Assembly: GCF_000372725.1 (NCBI RefSeq)
Contig: NW_005197351.1
Span: forward strand, 147,092 to 208,778
From: Emiliania huxleyi CCMP1516
Taxonomy: Eukaryota > Haptophyta > Isochrysidales > Noelaerhabdaceae
Length of the DNA: 61,687 nucleotides
Direction: 5' to 3'
The notes beneath the pieces were generated by a model, which had not been told where the DNA came from, ran no database searches, and saw nothing but the letters and a program-made list of their open reading frames with translations. A program made the position numbers and the translations under genes. Each line of letters starts with the position of its first letter. Position 1 is the stretch's first letter. This document shows, piece after piece, positions 48,059-58,165 of this stretch.

Positions 48059-49654
48059 CGTGTTACGCCGGGTTTCAGCATCCTTTTTTCTCTTTTCACT
48101 CCCGTCGCTTGATGTCGGGGGGTCGGCCGAGCACGCGCTCCACGTGGCTCGCGCGATCCGGCTCCTGGCATGGCCTGCCGGGTTGTCGTTGTCGGGCGGG
48201 CGGCGGACGGCTCCTACGACCTACGCTGCGCTCTCCTGATTGACAGAACAACAACTCTCTCTGTCTCTCTCTCTGACCCATGGCGAGGGCGCGCTCTCCC
48301 GCCTACAAGCTCGCCCCAGTCGACAAGCGGTGCCGCCAGCAGCCGCCGGTGCTGTTGAGCTCCGAGCGAGGCTTCTTTTGTTTTAGGTTCGTTGTTAGCA
48401 CATCAACAACACAACTCGAGTGTTAGAGTTGTTTGGTATTGCTAAAAATCTCTCTCTCACATCAAGGGACAAGGCACAGAGCTCACACAAATCGCCCACC
48501 GCCGTTCTCAAGCTGCGCCGCCTCGCGCGCAAAGTCGCGCGCGGCAGCGTTGACCGCACGGCCTACTCGCCCAAGTACTCGCTCTCTTTTATGTCCCACC
48601 ACAGAGCGCATCTCTCTCTCTGTTGTGCGAGGCGTGAACCGCGCCATTCGCTCTCACCTGGCAACCCTGTCTGCACGTCTCGCGCGCGCGTGAACAGGGC
48701 TCCAGGCCCCAAATGACGAGTGAGTGTTAGAGTTGTTTGGTAGTGCTAAAAATCTCTCTCTCAAATCACAGCGGGAGGAAAGCGGCGAGTCGCAATTCCA
48801 GGGGTCGTTGTGGCGGGCCACCCTGTCCAGAAAGGCACAGGTGCCAATCTGGGGTCTCTCGACCGAGTCTATGAGCCCTGGCCGCCTCCCGGTGGTGGCA
48901 AGGTTAATTAAGCAACCGAGCGGCCAGTGCCCCCGGCGCGGGGTGGGATATCAGTTCGTGAGTTCTGTGTCCCCGTCCCTGTGCTCCACCTTCTTCTCCC
49001 GTGTCGGTCCCTGAGAACCCCACTATACAGCGCCACCTCGTGAGCTGTCCTGTGAGCTGTGTGTTGTGCGTCCAGCAGTCCGGACCCAGTGCTACGGCCG
49101 GTGACAGCGTGCCTCGTGTCGGCTCCCGAGCCAATCGTGTGCAGCGTGTGTGTGCGTGTGGGCCCGTCCTCCTTGCTTGGAGGTGTGTAAGACTGACTGA
49201 CTGACTGCGGCCAGTGAGGGAGGGCGAGACGATCGAGCGAGGGGTCCTGTACCACGCGGAATCGACCCTATCAAGTGCTCAAGTGCTCAACCGAGCGGCG
49301 ACGGAGATGGTGCGGGGGTACGGGTGTTCCAGGGGGTCACGACACGCACCGACCCTTCACGAACCGAAAGGCTGTGCCCGGGGAAGGCACAGTAATCCGG
49401 CACGTGTTGGGAGAGAGAGAGATTTTTCGTTTTGTCGTGTTGGGCGCCCCATTCCGTTTGGCAACTAGGTCGGCTCAGGGCCCCGTCCACTTCCCTCCCA
49501 CTTGGAGGCCGGCTGCGGCGCTGTCGCAACGCTGTACTCCAAGTCTTTAAAAATAATTTGAACAAAAACTACACTCTATCTCAATTAAAAAATTTTTTTT
49601 CTCGATTTCGCTCTCTTCGACCGCTCCGGTCCATTCTCGCACCGCCATTCTCGC
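48059..49654. other. Divergent intergenic region with repeats
   Basis: Between the CAP (minus) and RAD51B (plus) starts. Contains a 42-bp direct repeat (48418-48459, 48722-48763), a copy of the 36404-36476 repeat (about 49222-49289) and AT-richer sequence just upstream of RAD51B (49550-49600). No gene. Confidence 0.5.
48418..48763. repeat. 42-bp direct repeat pair
   Basis: 48418-48459 and 48722-48763 agree except for one base; the core is TTAGAGTTGTTTGGTA followed by GCTAAAAATCTCTCTCTCA. The spacing is 304 bp. Confidence 0.85.
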
Positions 49655-50578
49655 ATGATCGCCGTTCGCCCTGCGGCGCCCGACAACGTGCTGCACGGCC
49701 CCAAGCAGCTCTCGCAGGAGGCGCTGCTCGCGGTTCAGCGCAGCGGCATCACGAGCGCCCGGCGGCTCCTCTGCATGAGCGAGCTTGAGCTGGTCGAGGC
49801 GCTCGACCTCTATGTCAGCGACGTCCGGGCTGTCGTCGCGGCGGCGGCGGCGGTGTGCGCGCCGCCGCCGAGCACGGCGCAGCAGCTCATGCGCGAGGCT
49901 CCGCTTCCGACGGGGCTCGCCGCTCTCGACGGCCACCTCGGCGGTGGACTGCGGCCGGGAAGCGTCACTGAGATTGTCGGTGCGAGCGCTGTCGGCAAGA
50001 CGGAGCTCTGCCTGGCGGTGGCTGCGGAGGCGCTGGTGACAGGGCACGCGCGCGGCGCCGGCGTCGTCTACGTCGACACGGAGTGCGGCTTCAAGGCGAC
50101 GCGTCTGCTGCAGCTCGTCGTGCGCTCGCTGCAGCGGCGGGGCGTCCAGGCGGACCCGCACGAGCTTCTGTACCGCGTGACTGTGCTCGCGGCGGACGAG
50201 TGGGAGGGGTACGAGCAGTGCCTCTCTCGTATTCGCGCCCTCTTCCAGGACGACACGCGCCTCGCCACCGGCCTGCTCGTCGTCGACTCGATCGCCGCCC
50301 CCGCGCGAGCCCACTTTGAGAGGGCGCGGCTGTCGGAGCGGCAGCGGCTGCTCTCGTCGCACGCGGCGCTCTTCAAGTCGCTGGCGGAGGAGGAGGGGCT
50401 CGTCGTGCTCGTGACGAACCAGGTGCAGGGCTCGAGCGGCTCGGACGACGGCGGGCTGCGCGAGCTCAGCCGCGTGGGAGAGCCGGAGGCGGAGCCCCCC
50501 CCCCCCCCATGCCCGGCAAGGAAGAGAGAGGCAGGCGGGGGAGAGAGGAGAGAGAGAGAGAGAGCGAGCGAGCGAGCG

Positions 50579-50638
<60 letters not shown>

Positions 50639-50891
50639 GGAGAGAGAGAGGCCCGTTCGAGCCTCGCCTGCCGCCGCGCAGGACGAGATGAGCGCCTGCC
50701 TCGGCACCTCGTGGGCGCACTGCGTCAACGTGCGCCTCGTGCTGCACTCGGCGGAGCAGCCGCCGGCGGCGGTGGGGGCGACACTCGCGCCGCCGAGGCG
50801 GCAGCTTCGAGTCGCAAAGGCCAACTTCTGCTCCGCTGCCAGCTTCGACCTCGACGCGACGCTGGAGGGACTCGTGCAGGCGGCGGGCTGA
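49655..50891 (+). CDS. RAD51B: RAD51B-type recombinase paralogue
   Basis: Two exons (49655-50473, 50682-50891) give 342 residues, the usual size. An N-terminal helix-hairpin-helix-like part (LSQEALLAVQRSGITSARRL) precedes the RecA core: LPTGLAALDGHLGGGLRPGS, Walker A GASAVGKTELC, VVYVDTECGFKATRLLQL, Walker B LLVVDSIAA, and VVLVTNQV. The last exon has LGTSWAHCVNVRLVL and RQLRVAKANFC, matching the L2-to-C-terminus of RAD51B better than XRCC3 or RAD51C. RAD51B acts in the BCDX2 complex in homologous recombination. The GT-AG intron contains a G/C homopolymer and a long GA repeat. ATG 49655 is the first in frame after AT-rich flank. Confidence 0.85.
50555..50652. repeat. GA microsatellite in RAD51B intron
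   Basis: GAGA repeats interrupted by GCGA units and a G-run, filling the centre of the 208-bp intron 50474-50681. Confidence 0.9.
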
Positions 50892-52087
50892 AGGCCGCCG
50901 CGCCGGAGCGCATCGCCCGAGCGCGAGGAGGAATCACAAGGCCGCGCCACTGTCGCGGGTGGCGGCCCCGCTGTCGCCTCCGTTTCCGTTCGTATATACA
51001 TCCAGTCCAGTCGCCGGTGAACTTTTTTCGAAGTGTGTGTGTCTGCATCGGTACTTATTTTGCAACATACATGCTTTTCCCTCGTGTTGTCGTCGTGCTC
51101 TCTGCCCGCCGTGTACCCGAAGTCCAAGAGGTTGTCAACAGTCACACCAGAGCGTCCCCCCGGGCACCCCCCCCCTCCCCCCTCTTGATCTCGCGGACTC
51201 GTGTGTAGTCTACCTAGCGGCTAGAGAGCCGTCTAGTGCGGTAGTGGGCTAGTGCTAGTGGGCTAGTGCTGTCCGTTGAGTGCGCTCGACGCAACACGCC
51301 GCCGCATGTGTGCCATAACACAACATCCCTCAGCACCTGCGAGCCTGCACGCACGAGAGACTGAGCGTGCAACCCTTTGATCTCGCGCGTCATCTCGGCT
51401 CATCTCGAGCAATCGCCCCCCTTGTCCGCGCAGCAGCTCCTGCGTTCGTCGACCTTGTCAGCATGCTCGCCCCAAAGTCACCCCAGCAGAACACCGTATC
51501 ATGCCTGCCAGCATCTACCTCCGTCATAGTGCCACGACGTGCGGCCTAGAATTAGCACACGCGCCTCTGCTCGCATACACTCATACAATGAATTGTCGTC
51601 ACCCGTGAGTGCGAGTTAGGGCTAGCTGCTGGCGGCTAGCCTGTGAAGAGGGCGTCCATAGACACCTCACTAGACTCCACACACGGTCTTGTCCGCGCCT
51701 TGCGGCCGGCTAGATTGCTAGAGGCGGAGCAAGCCTGCTCTAGCCTCGCATGTTACTTCCTGTCGTCTGTTGTTTGTTGTGCCCTTGTTTGTTCTCTTGG
51801 CACCTTGGTTGGAGTGCTGGGGGGGGGCGACAGGGAGGACGTGGCCCTGAGTTACGTGTTACGTGTACGCCAACTCAGGGTGTGTGGCAGCCAGCTGGCT
51901 GTGTGTCTTGTGAGCCTGTTTGTGTCTGTGTGTCGCTCATGCGTGTCGTCATCATCCTGTCCCGCGCCCACCCATACCGCGTTGGTGTCCAGTCCGAGCC
52001 TTACTGTTCTTCACCTTTCTACCACTACCTACCTACCTACCTACCCCCCTGCGCGCCGGGCCTTCTAGGCCCGCGGGTAGTCTCCCT

Positions 52088-52211
52088 CCAGCCCCAGGGC
52101 CTCCAGGGCTCGCACCTCAACCGACTCTCATAGACCAGCGGCAGCGCAAAGCGCAATCGGAAGTATTTTCTTCTCATAACAAGGCTGTGAACACAACACT
52201 TTGTGTGAACA
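52088..52211 (+). repeat. ~120-bp dispersed repeat, member A
   Basis: Same orientation as 54661-54775, differing by a few substitutions and two small indels. A shorter third member covers 54891-54922 (TATTTTCTTCTC and CATAACAAGGCTGTGAAC). The third lies directly in front of the esterase ATG, so its last bases form that gene's leader. Confidence 0.85.
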
Positions 52212-52744
52212 AAAACGATCAAGTTCACGCATCCCTGAGTTGCTAGGCCGTCTAACTGCCATGTCACGGCCGGTCGGCTGCTGCTCTCGCCTCGCTGGCG
52301 GCGCAGTCCAGTGCCGCGGCTCCCAGCTCTCCGGTGGGCTCGCGGCGGCTCGCCGTCGCGGTGCCGAACAATGTGATCAGTCCGGATTCGTCCCGGAGTG
52401 CCGCCGGTACCGCTTCCTCGCCGATTTTTGGCTCGACCAGTTTGTCGACAAAGTTGCCTCCGAGCTCCTGCGCTCGACTACGCGGCGGAACCGGCCCATC
52501 GCGGCTGAGACGTGATGCACCGTATCGGGGCAACGGCGCGGGACCATTCCAGGCTCTCTCGAGCAACCTCAAATTTGGCCGATTTTGTGGATCTCAACCC
52601 CGCTGCTCTCTGACCACAACCTCGCGGCCCGCTGCGCGGCTCTCCGAGCGCGAGAGGAGTCGTCTACGAGGCGGCGGCGAGCGCAGCCGGCGGCGGCGCG
52701 GCGGCACGGCGGCGGATCGCGGCGCAGACAACGGCAGCAATCTG

Positions 52745-52790
52745 GCTGCTGCTTGCTGCTGCAGCTGCTGCTGCTGCTGCTGCTGCTCCG
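52745..52790. repeat. CTG/CAG trinucleotide repeat
   Basis: Near-uninterrupted CTG units with a few variants; not in a supported reading frame. Confidence 0.85.
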
Positions 52791-53384
52791 CTGCGGCTGA
52801 TTGTGGCTACGATTTCTCCGATCACCCCGCCCGCCCGCTCCGCCCCGCCCGCCTCTCCCCGCTTGCCCGCCCGCCCGCCCGCCCGCCCGACCGACCGACC
52901 GACCACCCATTCCCATCACCATCTCACATACCTTCATATAGGCGCTCGAGACCTCCTCTCGCTGCCTACTCGCTGCCTCGAGGGAGGAGGGGAAGATGTC
53001 GAGCGGGCGCCACTGCGCTAGCACGGCCGGAGGCCCCTCCCCGAAAGGCAAGTGTTAGCCACAAGAAATCGAGACCCCTCCCCACCGCCCTGATCCCCCC
53101 ACCCCCTTGCTCCCCTCCCCCCCTCGGGAGGGCCGAACTGAGGCGCCCGTGGGGACCCCGCACTTCCCTTCCCCCCTCGGAGGGGGCCGGACGGAGGCGT
53201 ACCCCGAGGGCCCCACTCTTTCCTTCGCATAGCGGCCACTCTTCGGATCGCTGGTCGAGCGACCCGGGGGATGCCCCGCGCGCCTGACCCAGGCGCGAAA
53301 ACGAATCTGCGAGGCGTGGCCGCTTATGCGGCCCGATGGGGAGGAACGGGGCGAGCCCCCTCCAACCCACCCGCGCTAGGTCTC

Positions 53385-53560
53385 GGGTTTGACGCATGGG
53401 GTCACTCCCGCGAAACTCGGGAACTAGCCGGGGCAGTCGGAGAAGGGGCAACTCCGTGCACTGACGGTCGGCCGCCAGAAAACACGCCTGCGTGGATCGC
53501 GTCACACCAATCCTCGCTACCCAACGCGGCCAAAGGATATCCACCTCGAGAACCTCGAGA
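53385..53560 (-). repeat. ~178-bp dispersed repeat, member B
   Basis: Inverted relative to 41219-41397; see there. Confidence 0.75.
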
Positions 53561-53629
53561 GAGAGTTGCTAGGAATCCTGTGCCGTTTTGCCCTAGAAGA
53601 ACCACATTGAGCCACCTCCCCTCACATCC

Positions 53630-54127
53630 TCACCAGGTCGGCAATGTCCGGACTGGCCGCCCGCCCTGTGACTGTGGCTGTGTGGCACGGCCCTCCCCTG
53701 CACGGGCGGTCGCTCTCTCGGCCGTTGGCCCAGCAGTGCCAAAGAAGAAGCAGGTGTCAAACATGCGCGCGGCGCGGCACTGCTCGAGCCGCTCGTCCTC
53801 CAGACGCTGCAACGACTCCTGCCGCTGCCGCTCTCCTGGAGGCAGCGCGAGCAGCGCCGCCGCAGGCGACTCTGTGATATCCTCCAGCAGTGCCCTATCC
53901 TCGCTGTCGCGGCTGCTGGCATACAGCACGGGCTGAGCGCCGGCAACGGACGCGCTGACGCTGTGCACGCGGGAGAGCGGCAGCGTCGATAGCGTGAGCA
54001 GCAAGAGGATCGGGGCGACGCGTGCGGAGAAGTGGCTTGCGACTGAGGCCGTGCCTGCGGCCCGCGCTATTTCATCAGCGCCTCCAGCGTGTAGCGGTGC
54101 TGCGGTCGGGACACGCTTCGCGAGCAT
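53630..54127 (-). CDS. Uncharacterised protein with N-terminal targeting-like segment
   Basis: ATG 54127 opens a basic/Ala-rich leader followed by a hydrophobic span (APILLLLTLSTLPL), as in plastid- or ER-directed proteins. The mature-like part is helical: ASSRDSEDRALLEDITESPA, GERQRQESLQRLEDERLEQC, AARMFDTCFFFGTAG. The frame ends right after a strong donor-like sequence (CTG|GTGAGG, 53632), so another exon may follow. No family recognised. Confidence 0.4.
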   Translation of the reverse strand: MLAKRVPTAAPLHAGGADEIARAAGTASVASHFSARVAPILLLLTLSTLPLSRVHSVSASVAGAQPVLYASSRDSEDRALLEDITESPAAALLALPPGERQRQESLQRLEDERLEQCRAARMFDTCFFFGTAGPTAERATARAGEGRATQPQSQGGRPVRTLPTW

Positions 54128-54486
54128 TCGACTATCCACAGGGTTCCGGCTCCTAGCCAGATAGGGTCTGCTTGCGCGCCAAAACGCCCTACGCCACGGC
54201 TGGAACCGCCGCTGAGCCGCGGGAGCCGTGATAGTGCAAAGGGCTCAGAATAAATTCAGCGGAAATAAGAGTCCTCCTACGCCCTACGGGAATGTACGTA
54301 TAAAGAGCCACATACACTGAGAGAGAGAGCTCGCTTCCGAGCTCTCACGCCGCGCGTAGGGCCCTTAGGGGCCTAGAGGACACAACCCCCTCTCTCTTTT
54401 CTCCCAGTAAGCTAAAAGTACGTACACTGAAATTCGACCCGTCGGGACAAACACACGTCGGGACACGCTTCGCGAGCATTCGACTA
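54106..54486. repeat. 29-bp perfect direct repeat pair
   Basis: 54106-54134 and 54458-54486 are identical (GACACGCTTCGCGAGCATTC core). The first copy covers the start codon of the frame at 53630-54127. Confidence 0.85.
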
Positions 54487-54929
54487 GGTCAAGCAAACAA
54501 CAAAAGAATTTCGAACGCGCGTATTCTTGTATAGCACGCGCGGGCCTTTTGCGTTGTGGTTGATAAGGTGGCAGCTTCGACCTTGCGTTTCTTTTCTTTA
54601 TAGGCTGTCCTCCTTCTAAGTTTTGACCCCCCGCTAAACGCGCGAGGCGGTGGCGGCGGTCCAGCCCCAGGGCCACCAGGGCTCGCACCTCAACCTCTCA
54701 TAGACCAGCGCAAAGCGCAATCGGAAGTATTTTCTTCTCATAACAAGGCTGTGAACACAACACTTTGTGTGAACATAAGGTTTTTGCTCGCCTTCGCTGG
54801 GGTCCCGTGTTGCGTGACTCTGTGCGATTCGGGCCCGGGGTTGTGCGTTTATGTGAACACAACTAACTGCCACTCAGGTGCGCCATAAGAGGTATTTTCT
54901 TCTCCATAACAAGGCTGTGAACTGCCACG
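54128..54929. other. Intergenic with dispersed repeats
   Basis: Holds 54458-54486, 54661-54775 and 54891-54922 repeats. No gene; the right end is the esterase leader. Confidence 0.5.
54661..54775 (+). repeat. ~120-bp dispersed repeat, member B
   Basis: Partner of 52088-52211. Confidence 0.85.
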
Positions 54930-56420
54930 ATGAGCCCGACCCTCGTCCTCTTCACATGCCAGGCGGTCTTCCCCTCTCCTGGCTGCGGCAGGCCGCCTCC
55001 GATTGCCTCCGGCATCGCCGGCGCCGAGAGGCTGGACCTCTGGGTCCGCGACTCCTCGCAGCCTGGCGGGTGGGCGTCCCGCAACTACTGGCTGTCGCTG
55101 CCTCCAGCCTACTCGCGGTGGTCGCCTCAGATGCTCGTGCTCGACTTCCACGGCTTCTACGACACAGCCAGGAGAGAACGGAGGGAAGACCGGCTCGCCT
55201 TCTTCGTCGATGAGTGGCAGCTCGACATTGTGGTGGCAGAGCCACACGGATCTGGCGACGCGTACTCGGGCGACTCGCGTGCGTGGAACGTCGACGGCAA
55301 TGGGCTCAACACGGAGCCCGGTCCGCAAGGTCCGACCTGCCTCGCGCCGCGGTACAATGGCGACGGCTGGAACGACCGGTGCGTGCAAGTGGTGACAGGA
55401 AGATCCGGCACCCGCACGTGCCTTGCTCGACCCGCCAAAACCATATAGGTACAAGTGCTACGACAGCTGCGCGGGCTGCGACTCGACCTGGGGCTGCAAC
55501 TTTGCGTCGTGCATGGACGACCGCTCCTTGGTCGCCTCCCTCTTCCGGCGGCTGAGCGCGACGCTCTGCCTCGACCTGGAGGAGCAGCCCACCGGTCGGA
55601 CCTGTTGAGACCAGCACCGTCCTGGTGCATTTATGTGCAAGGCTGTGGCGGTAGGCCATCCACCTGACCGGCATCTCCGCGGGCGGGCTGATGGCGTACC
55701 AGGCGGCGCTCGACTTCTCCGACTTGGTGGCGAGCGCCGCGCCCGTCGCCGGCTCGCGCATCTGGGGCTACAACCGGGCGCCGAGGCACCCCGCCCTCGC
55801 TGCTCGACCTTGAGATAGCCGAGAGATGGCCGAGATGCGACCGAGACGTGGCCGAGAGATAGGCACCCCGTCTCGCTGCTCGACCTCCACGGCTTCGACG
55901 ACGTCTACGTGGTGCCCGGTTCCACAGCCTTTGTTGTTTCTCACTCGCACAGTTCTGCGTAGGCTTCGACGACGTCTACGTGCCCGCCAACGCGTCCAAT
56001 GGCTTCGGCGGTGCGCCCGACGGCGCCACCACTTCGCACGACCGCTTCTTCTACCACGAGGTGCCCGCCATCACGAGGCAGTTTGCGCGCGCCGCCGGCT
56101 GCAACCTGACCGCCAACCGGCCCCACCCGACCAAGTTCGACGGCTTGCGGCGCCTCTCGTGCAACGAGCCGCACGGCGCGTGCGCGAGCGGCGCGTCGGT
56201 CGTCCAGTGCGTAGGAGAGTGGGGCCACACTTGGCCGCTGCACCATCTCCACCCCTTCGCCTACGCGGACCTCGTCCTCGGCTTCTTCTCGCGCCACCCG
56301 AAGGCGCGCGGCGTGCACGGCGCCGCTTTCCCGCCGGCATGGCTGCTCGGCGAGGACGCGGGCGAGGGTCAGGGCGAGGGCGAGGGCGAGGGCGCCGCAG
56401 TTCGGGCGGTGCAGAGGTGA
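54930..56420 (+). CDS. CE1-type esterase (PHB depolymerase/feruloyl-esterase-like)
   Basis: Five exons (54930-55378, 55449-55581, 55655-55785, 55863-55891, 55963-56420) give 399 residues. Alpha/beta-hydrolase features: MLVLDFHGFYD, the nucleophile elbow GISAGGLMAY, VASAAPVAGS, an acid region LLDLHGFDDVYVP, and the catalytic-His context GEWGHTWPLHH. This is the layout of the LpqC/PHB-depolymerase/feruloyl-esterase group, mostly secreted enzymes that hydrolyse esters of polymers. A Cys-rich insertion (CYDSCAGCDSTWGCNFASC) suggests disulfides and secretion; a short hydrophobic start (TLVLFTCQAVF) may be a signal peptide. Introns are 70-77 bp with GT, GA, GC and GC donors. Exon 4 is only 29 nt. 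Introns 3 and 4 each sit in clear direct duplications. Confidence 0.85.
55786..55862 (+). other. Esterase intron 3: 77-bp GC-AG with 11-bp array and duplicated ends
   Basis: The first ~25 bp of the intron (GCACCCCGCCCTCGCTGCTC...) recur at the start of exon 4 with one substitution/indel region. The middle (55811-55861) is four to five 11-bp units such as GAGAGATGGCC / GAGACGTGGCC. Confidence 0.8.
55892..55962 (+). other. Esterase intron 4: 71-bp GC-AG in a perfect 21-bp duplication
   Basis: 55891-55911 and 55962-55982 are identical over exactly 21 bp (encoding GFDDVYV). CACG|GCTTCG ... GTAG|GCTTCG keeps the frame. The 50-bp insert is T-rich towards the acceptor. Confidence 0.75.
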
Positions 56421-56901
56421 CCGCACAAGCATGGTTTGCGGTGCGCATGACTCATGGGGACATGGGGCCGGTTTGCGTTCGTGTCTCATGGCTCAGCATG
56501 TGCGATGTGGTTCGTGTACGGCTTTTACATTCAAACGTGAACGACCCGATCTCACCCTTACACGTATGTGTGTACGTTAGTACGTACCGCGTTAGAGGCA
56601 GACACAAAGCCGCGTGTACGCACACGGGGTCCTCGGACCTCTCGCGCGCGCGCATGGGGGGTCGCGCTTGCCTCTGTCGGCCCATCATCCCGCTGGGCCC
56701 GCAGTGTCCGGGCTCCGCCTCCGGGGCCCAAAGTGCTGCGAGTGGATGGCACGTCAAGGCGGTCTGGCAAAACCGTCCGCCCCTACGTACAGCAGCAGGC
56801 GACACGGCTGAGCCCGAGCGACGTGTGGCGCAGCAGAGGGGCTCTCGCACGCACCCCCTACCAGCCGCACCCCGGCACCCCGCACCCCGCACGTCGCCCT
56901 C
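56421..56901. other. Intergenic, no gene seen
   Basis: Mixed sequence between the 3' ends of the esterase (plus) and the acidic protein (minus). Confidence 0.5.
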
Positions 56902-57432
56902 TTAAGGCGCAGCGGCAGGCGAGTCGAGCGCCAGTCGCTTCGCCCCGCCCGGGAAAGCCTCGGGCCCACCTAGCGCGCGCTTGTCGCCCACCATCGTGTC
57001 GCTCCGAGACGGCAGCGGTGGGCACGCCTCTCGCTCGCGCGCATCGAGCTCGAGCATAAACGGCGTGGCGATAAAGTCGGGCGGGTCGTCGGCAGCCTCC
57101 TGCGACGTCTCCCGCTCCGCATCCGAGTCCTGCTGCACCTCCACCTCCACCTCGTCCGGCCCGTCGTCGCCCTCGTCCTCGCTCTCGTCCTCCTCGTCGG
57201 AGGGCTTCTCGCCATCTGCAAAGCCGCGGCCGAGGAGGAAGGCGCGCACCAGGCATCGTCGCGGCACCGGCTGCGCCGCGGTCCCGCACCCGTCGACGAC
57301 GCTCCCCCCGCGGAAGACCGCGCCTAGCGACGCCTTGTCGTTCGAGATGAGCGCGCTTGAAGCTCGCCCACCTACTGCCCCTGAGAGTTGGTTACGAGTG
57401 GGATCAGCTCCCCCCTTGGCGCTTGGGTTCAT
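56902..57432 (-). CDS. Possible acidic nuclear-type protein
   Basis: A 176-residue frame with ATG at 57432. Central acidic block (SDEEDESEDEGDDGPDEVEV), then PPDFIATPFMLELDAREREA and a C-terminus with GDKRALGGPEAFPGGAKRLA, a pattern of acidic tract plus basic motif common in nuclear proteins. No domain recognised. The acidic tract arises from a GAC/GAG-rich repeat, so part could be compositional. Confidence 0.4.
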   Translation of the reverse strand: MNPSAKGGADPTRNQLSGAVGGRASSALISNDKASLGAVFRGGSVVDGCGTAAQPVPRRCLVRAFLLGRGFADGEKPSDEEDESEDEGDDGPDEVEVEVQQDSDAERETSQEAADDPPDFIATPFMLELDAREREACPPLPSRSDTMVGDKRALGGPEAFPGGAKRLALDSPAAAP

Positions 57433-58165
57433 TCACTGCCGCCACAACCTCACACCCAACATCACATGCGGGACCTCAGAAGGAGACTCTGCACCGGACA
57501 CCGCCCGGGCACAGACCCCCTACCCGTCGGATCGCACAGGGCCCCCTCGGAGCAGCCCACACACAATCACGCATCGGCAGATTGAGCGCCTGAGACACAC
57601 ACATACACACACACACACCCTGCCTGCCCCCCGCCTTCTTCCTTCCGCCCTACGTTTTGCTCAAACCCTCTCTTTGTCGTGTCGGCCGCTATCTATCTGT
57701 GCAACATCAAAAGTCACAGCGGAGTGCACAGCGGAGCAGTGAGTGTGGACGAATACCTGCGGCCCGCCGTGTATAGCAGGATCGCAGGGTCGGATCGTGT
57801 CAAGCCTCGCTCTCGCCCGGCCGGCCCCCGCGCCTCCCCCCAGAGCTCCGCCCCCTTCCCCGCCGGGGGACCCTCACCCGCGCGCGCGTGCGCCTACCCC
57901 GAGGGTGCTGTGTCCAGTGGAGGGGTGAGGGGTCGACAAACAAAAAGAATTGGTTTCACCCGAGTACGGCCCTCTACAACGGGGGAGCCGCCCTTGCAGG
58001 GTCGTCGCTGCACTCTATACGGTACATTCCCGAATTCGCCCCTCGCAACTCTCGCATACGTCGCAAGTGGCGAGCGTCGGCGGAGGGCCGCCCAAGCCCA
58101 GTGCCGGCGGCGCGAAGAGGCGTGCGACGTGGCAACACAGAGCCTTGCACCCTTCGCCCTTCTCA
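57433..58165. other. Intergenic, no gene seen
   Basis: Contains CA-rich stretch near 57595-57620. 3' flank of the F-box/RCC1 gene. Confidence 0.5.

Larger units (their letters stand above)
50892..53629. other. Long gene-poor stretch with dispersed repeats
   Basis: No supported gene over 2.7 kb. Contains the repeat at 52088-52211, a CTG repeat (52745-52790), a CCCG/CCGA-rich tract (about 52865-52905) and the repeat at 53385-53560. Frames here are Arg/Pro-rich or fragments of the dispersed repeats. Confidence 0.5.
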
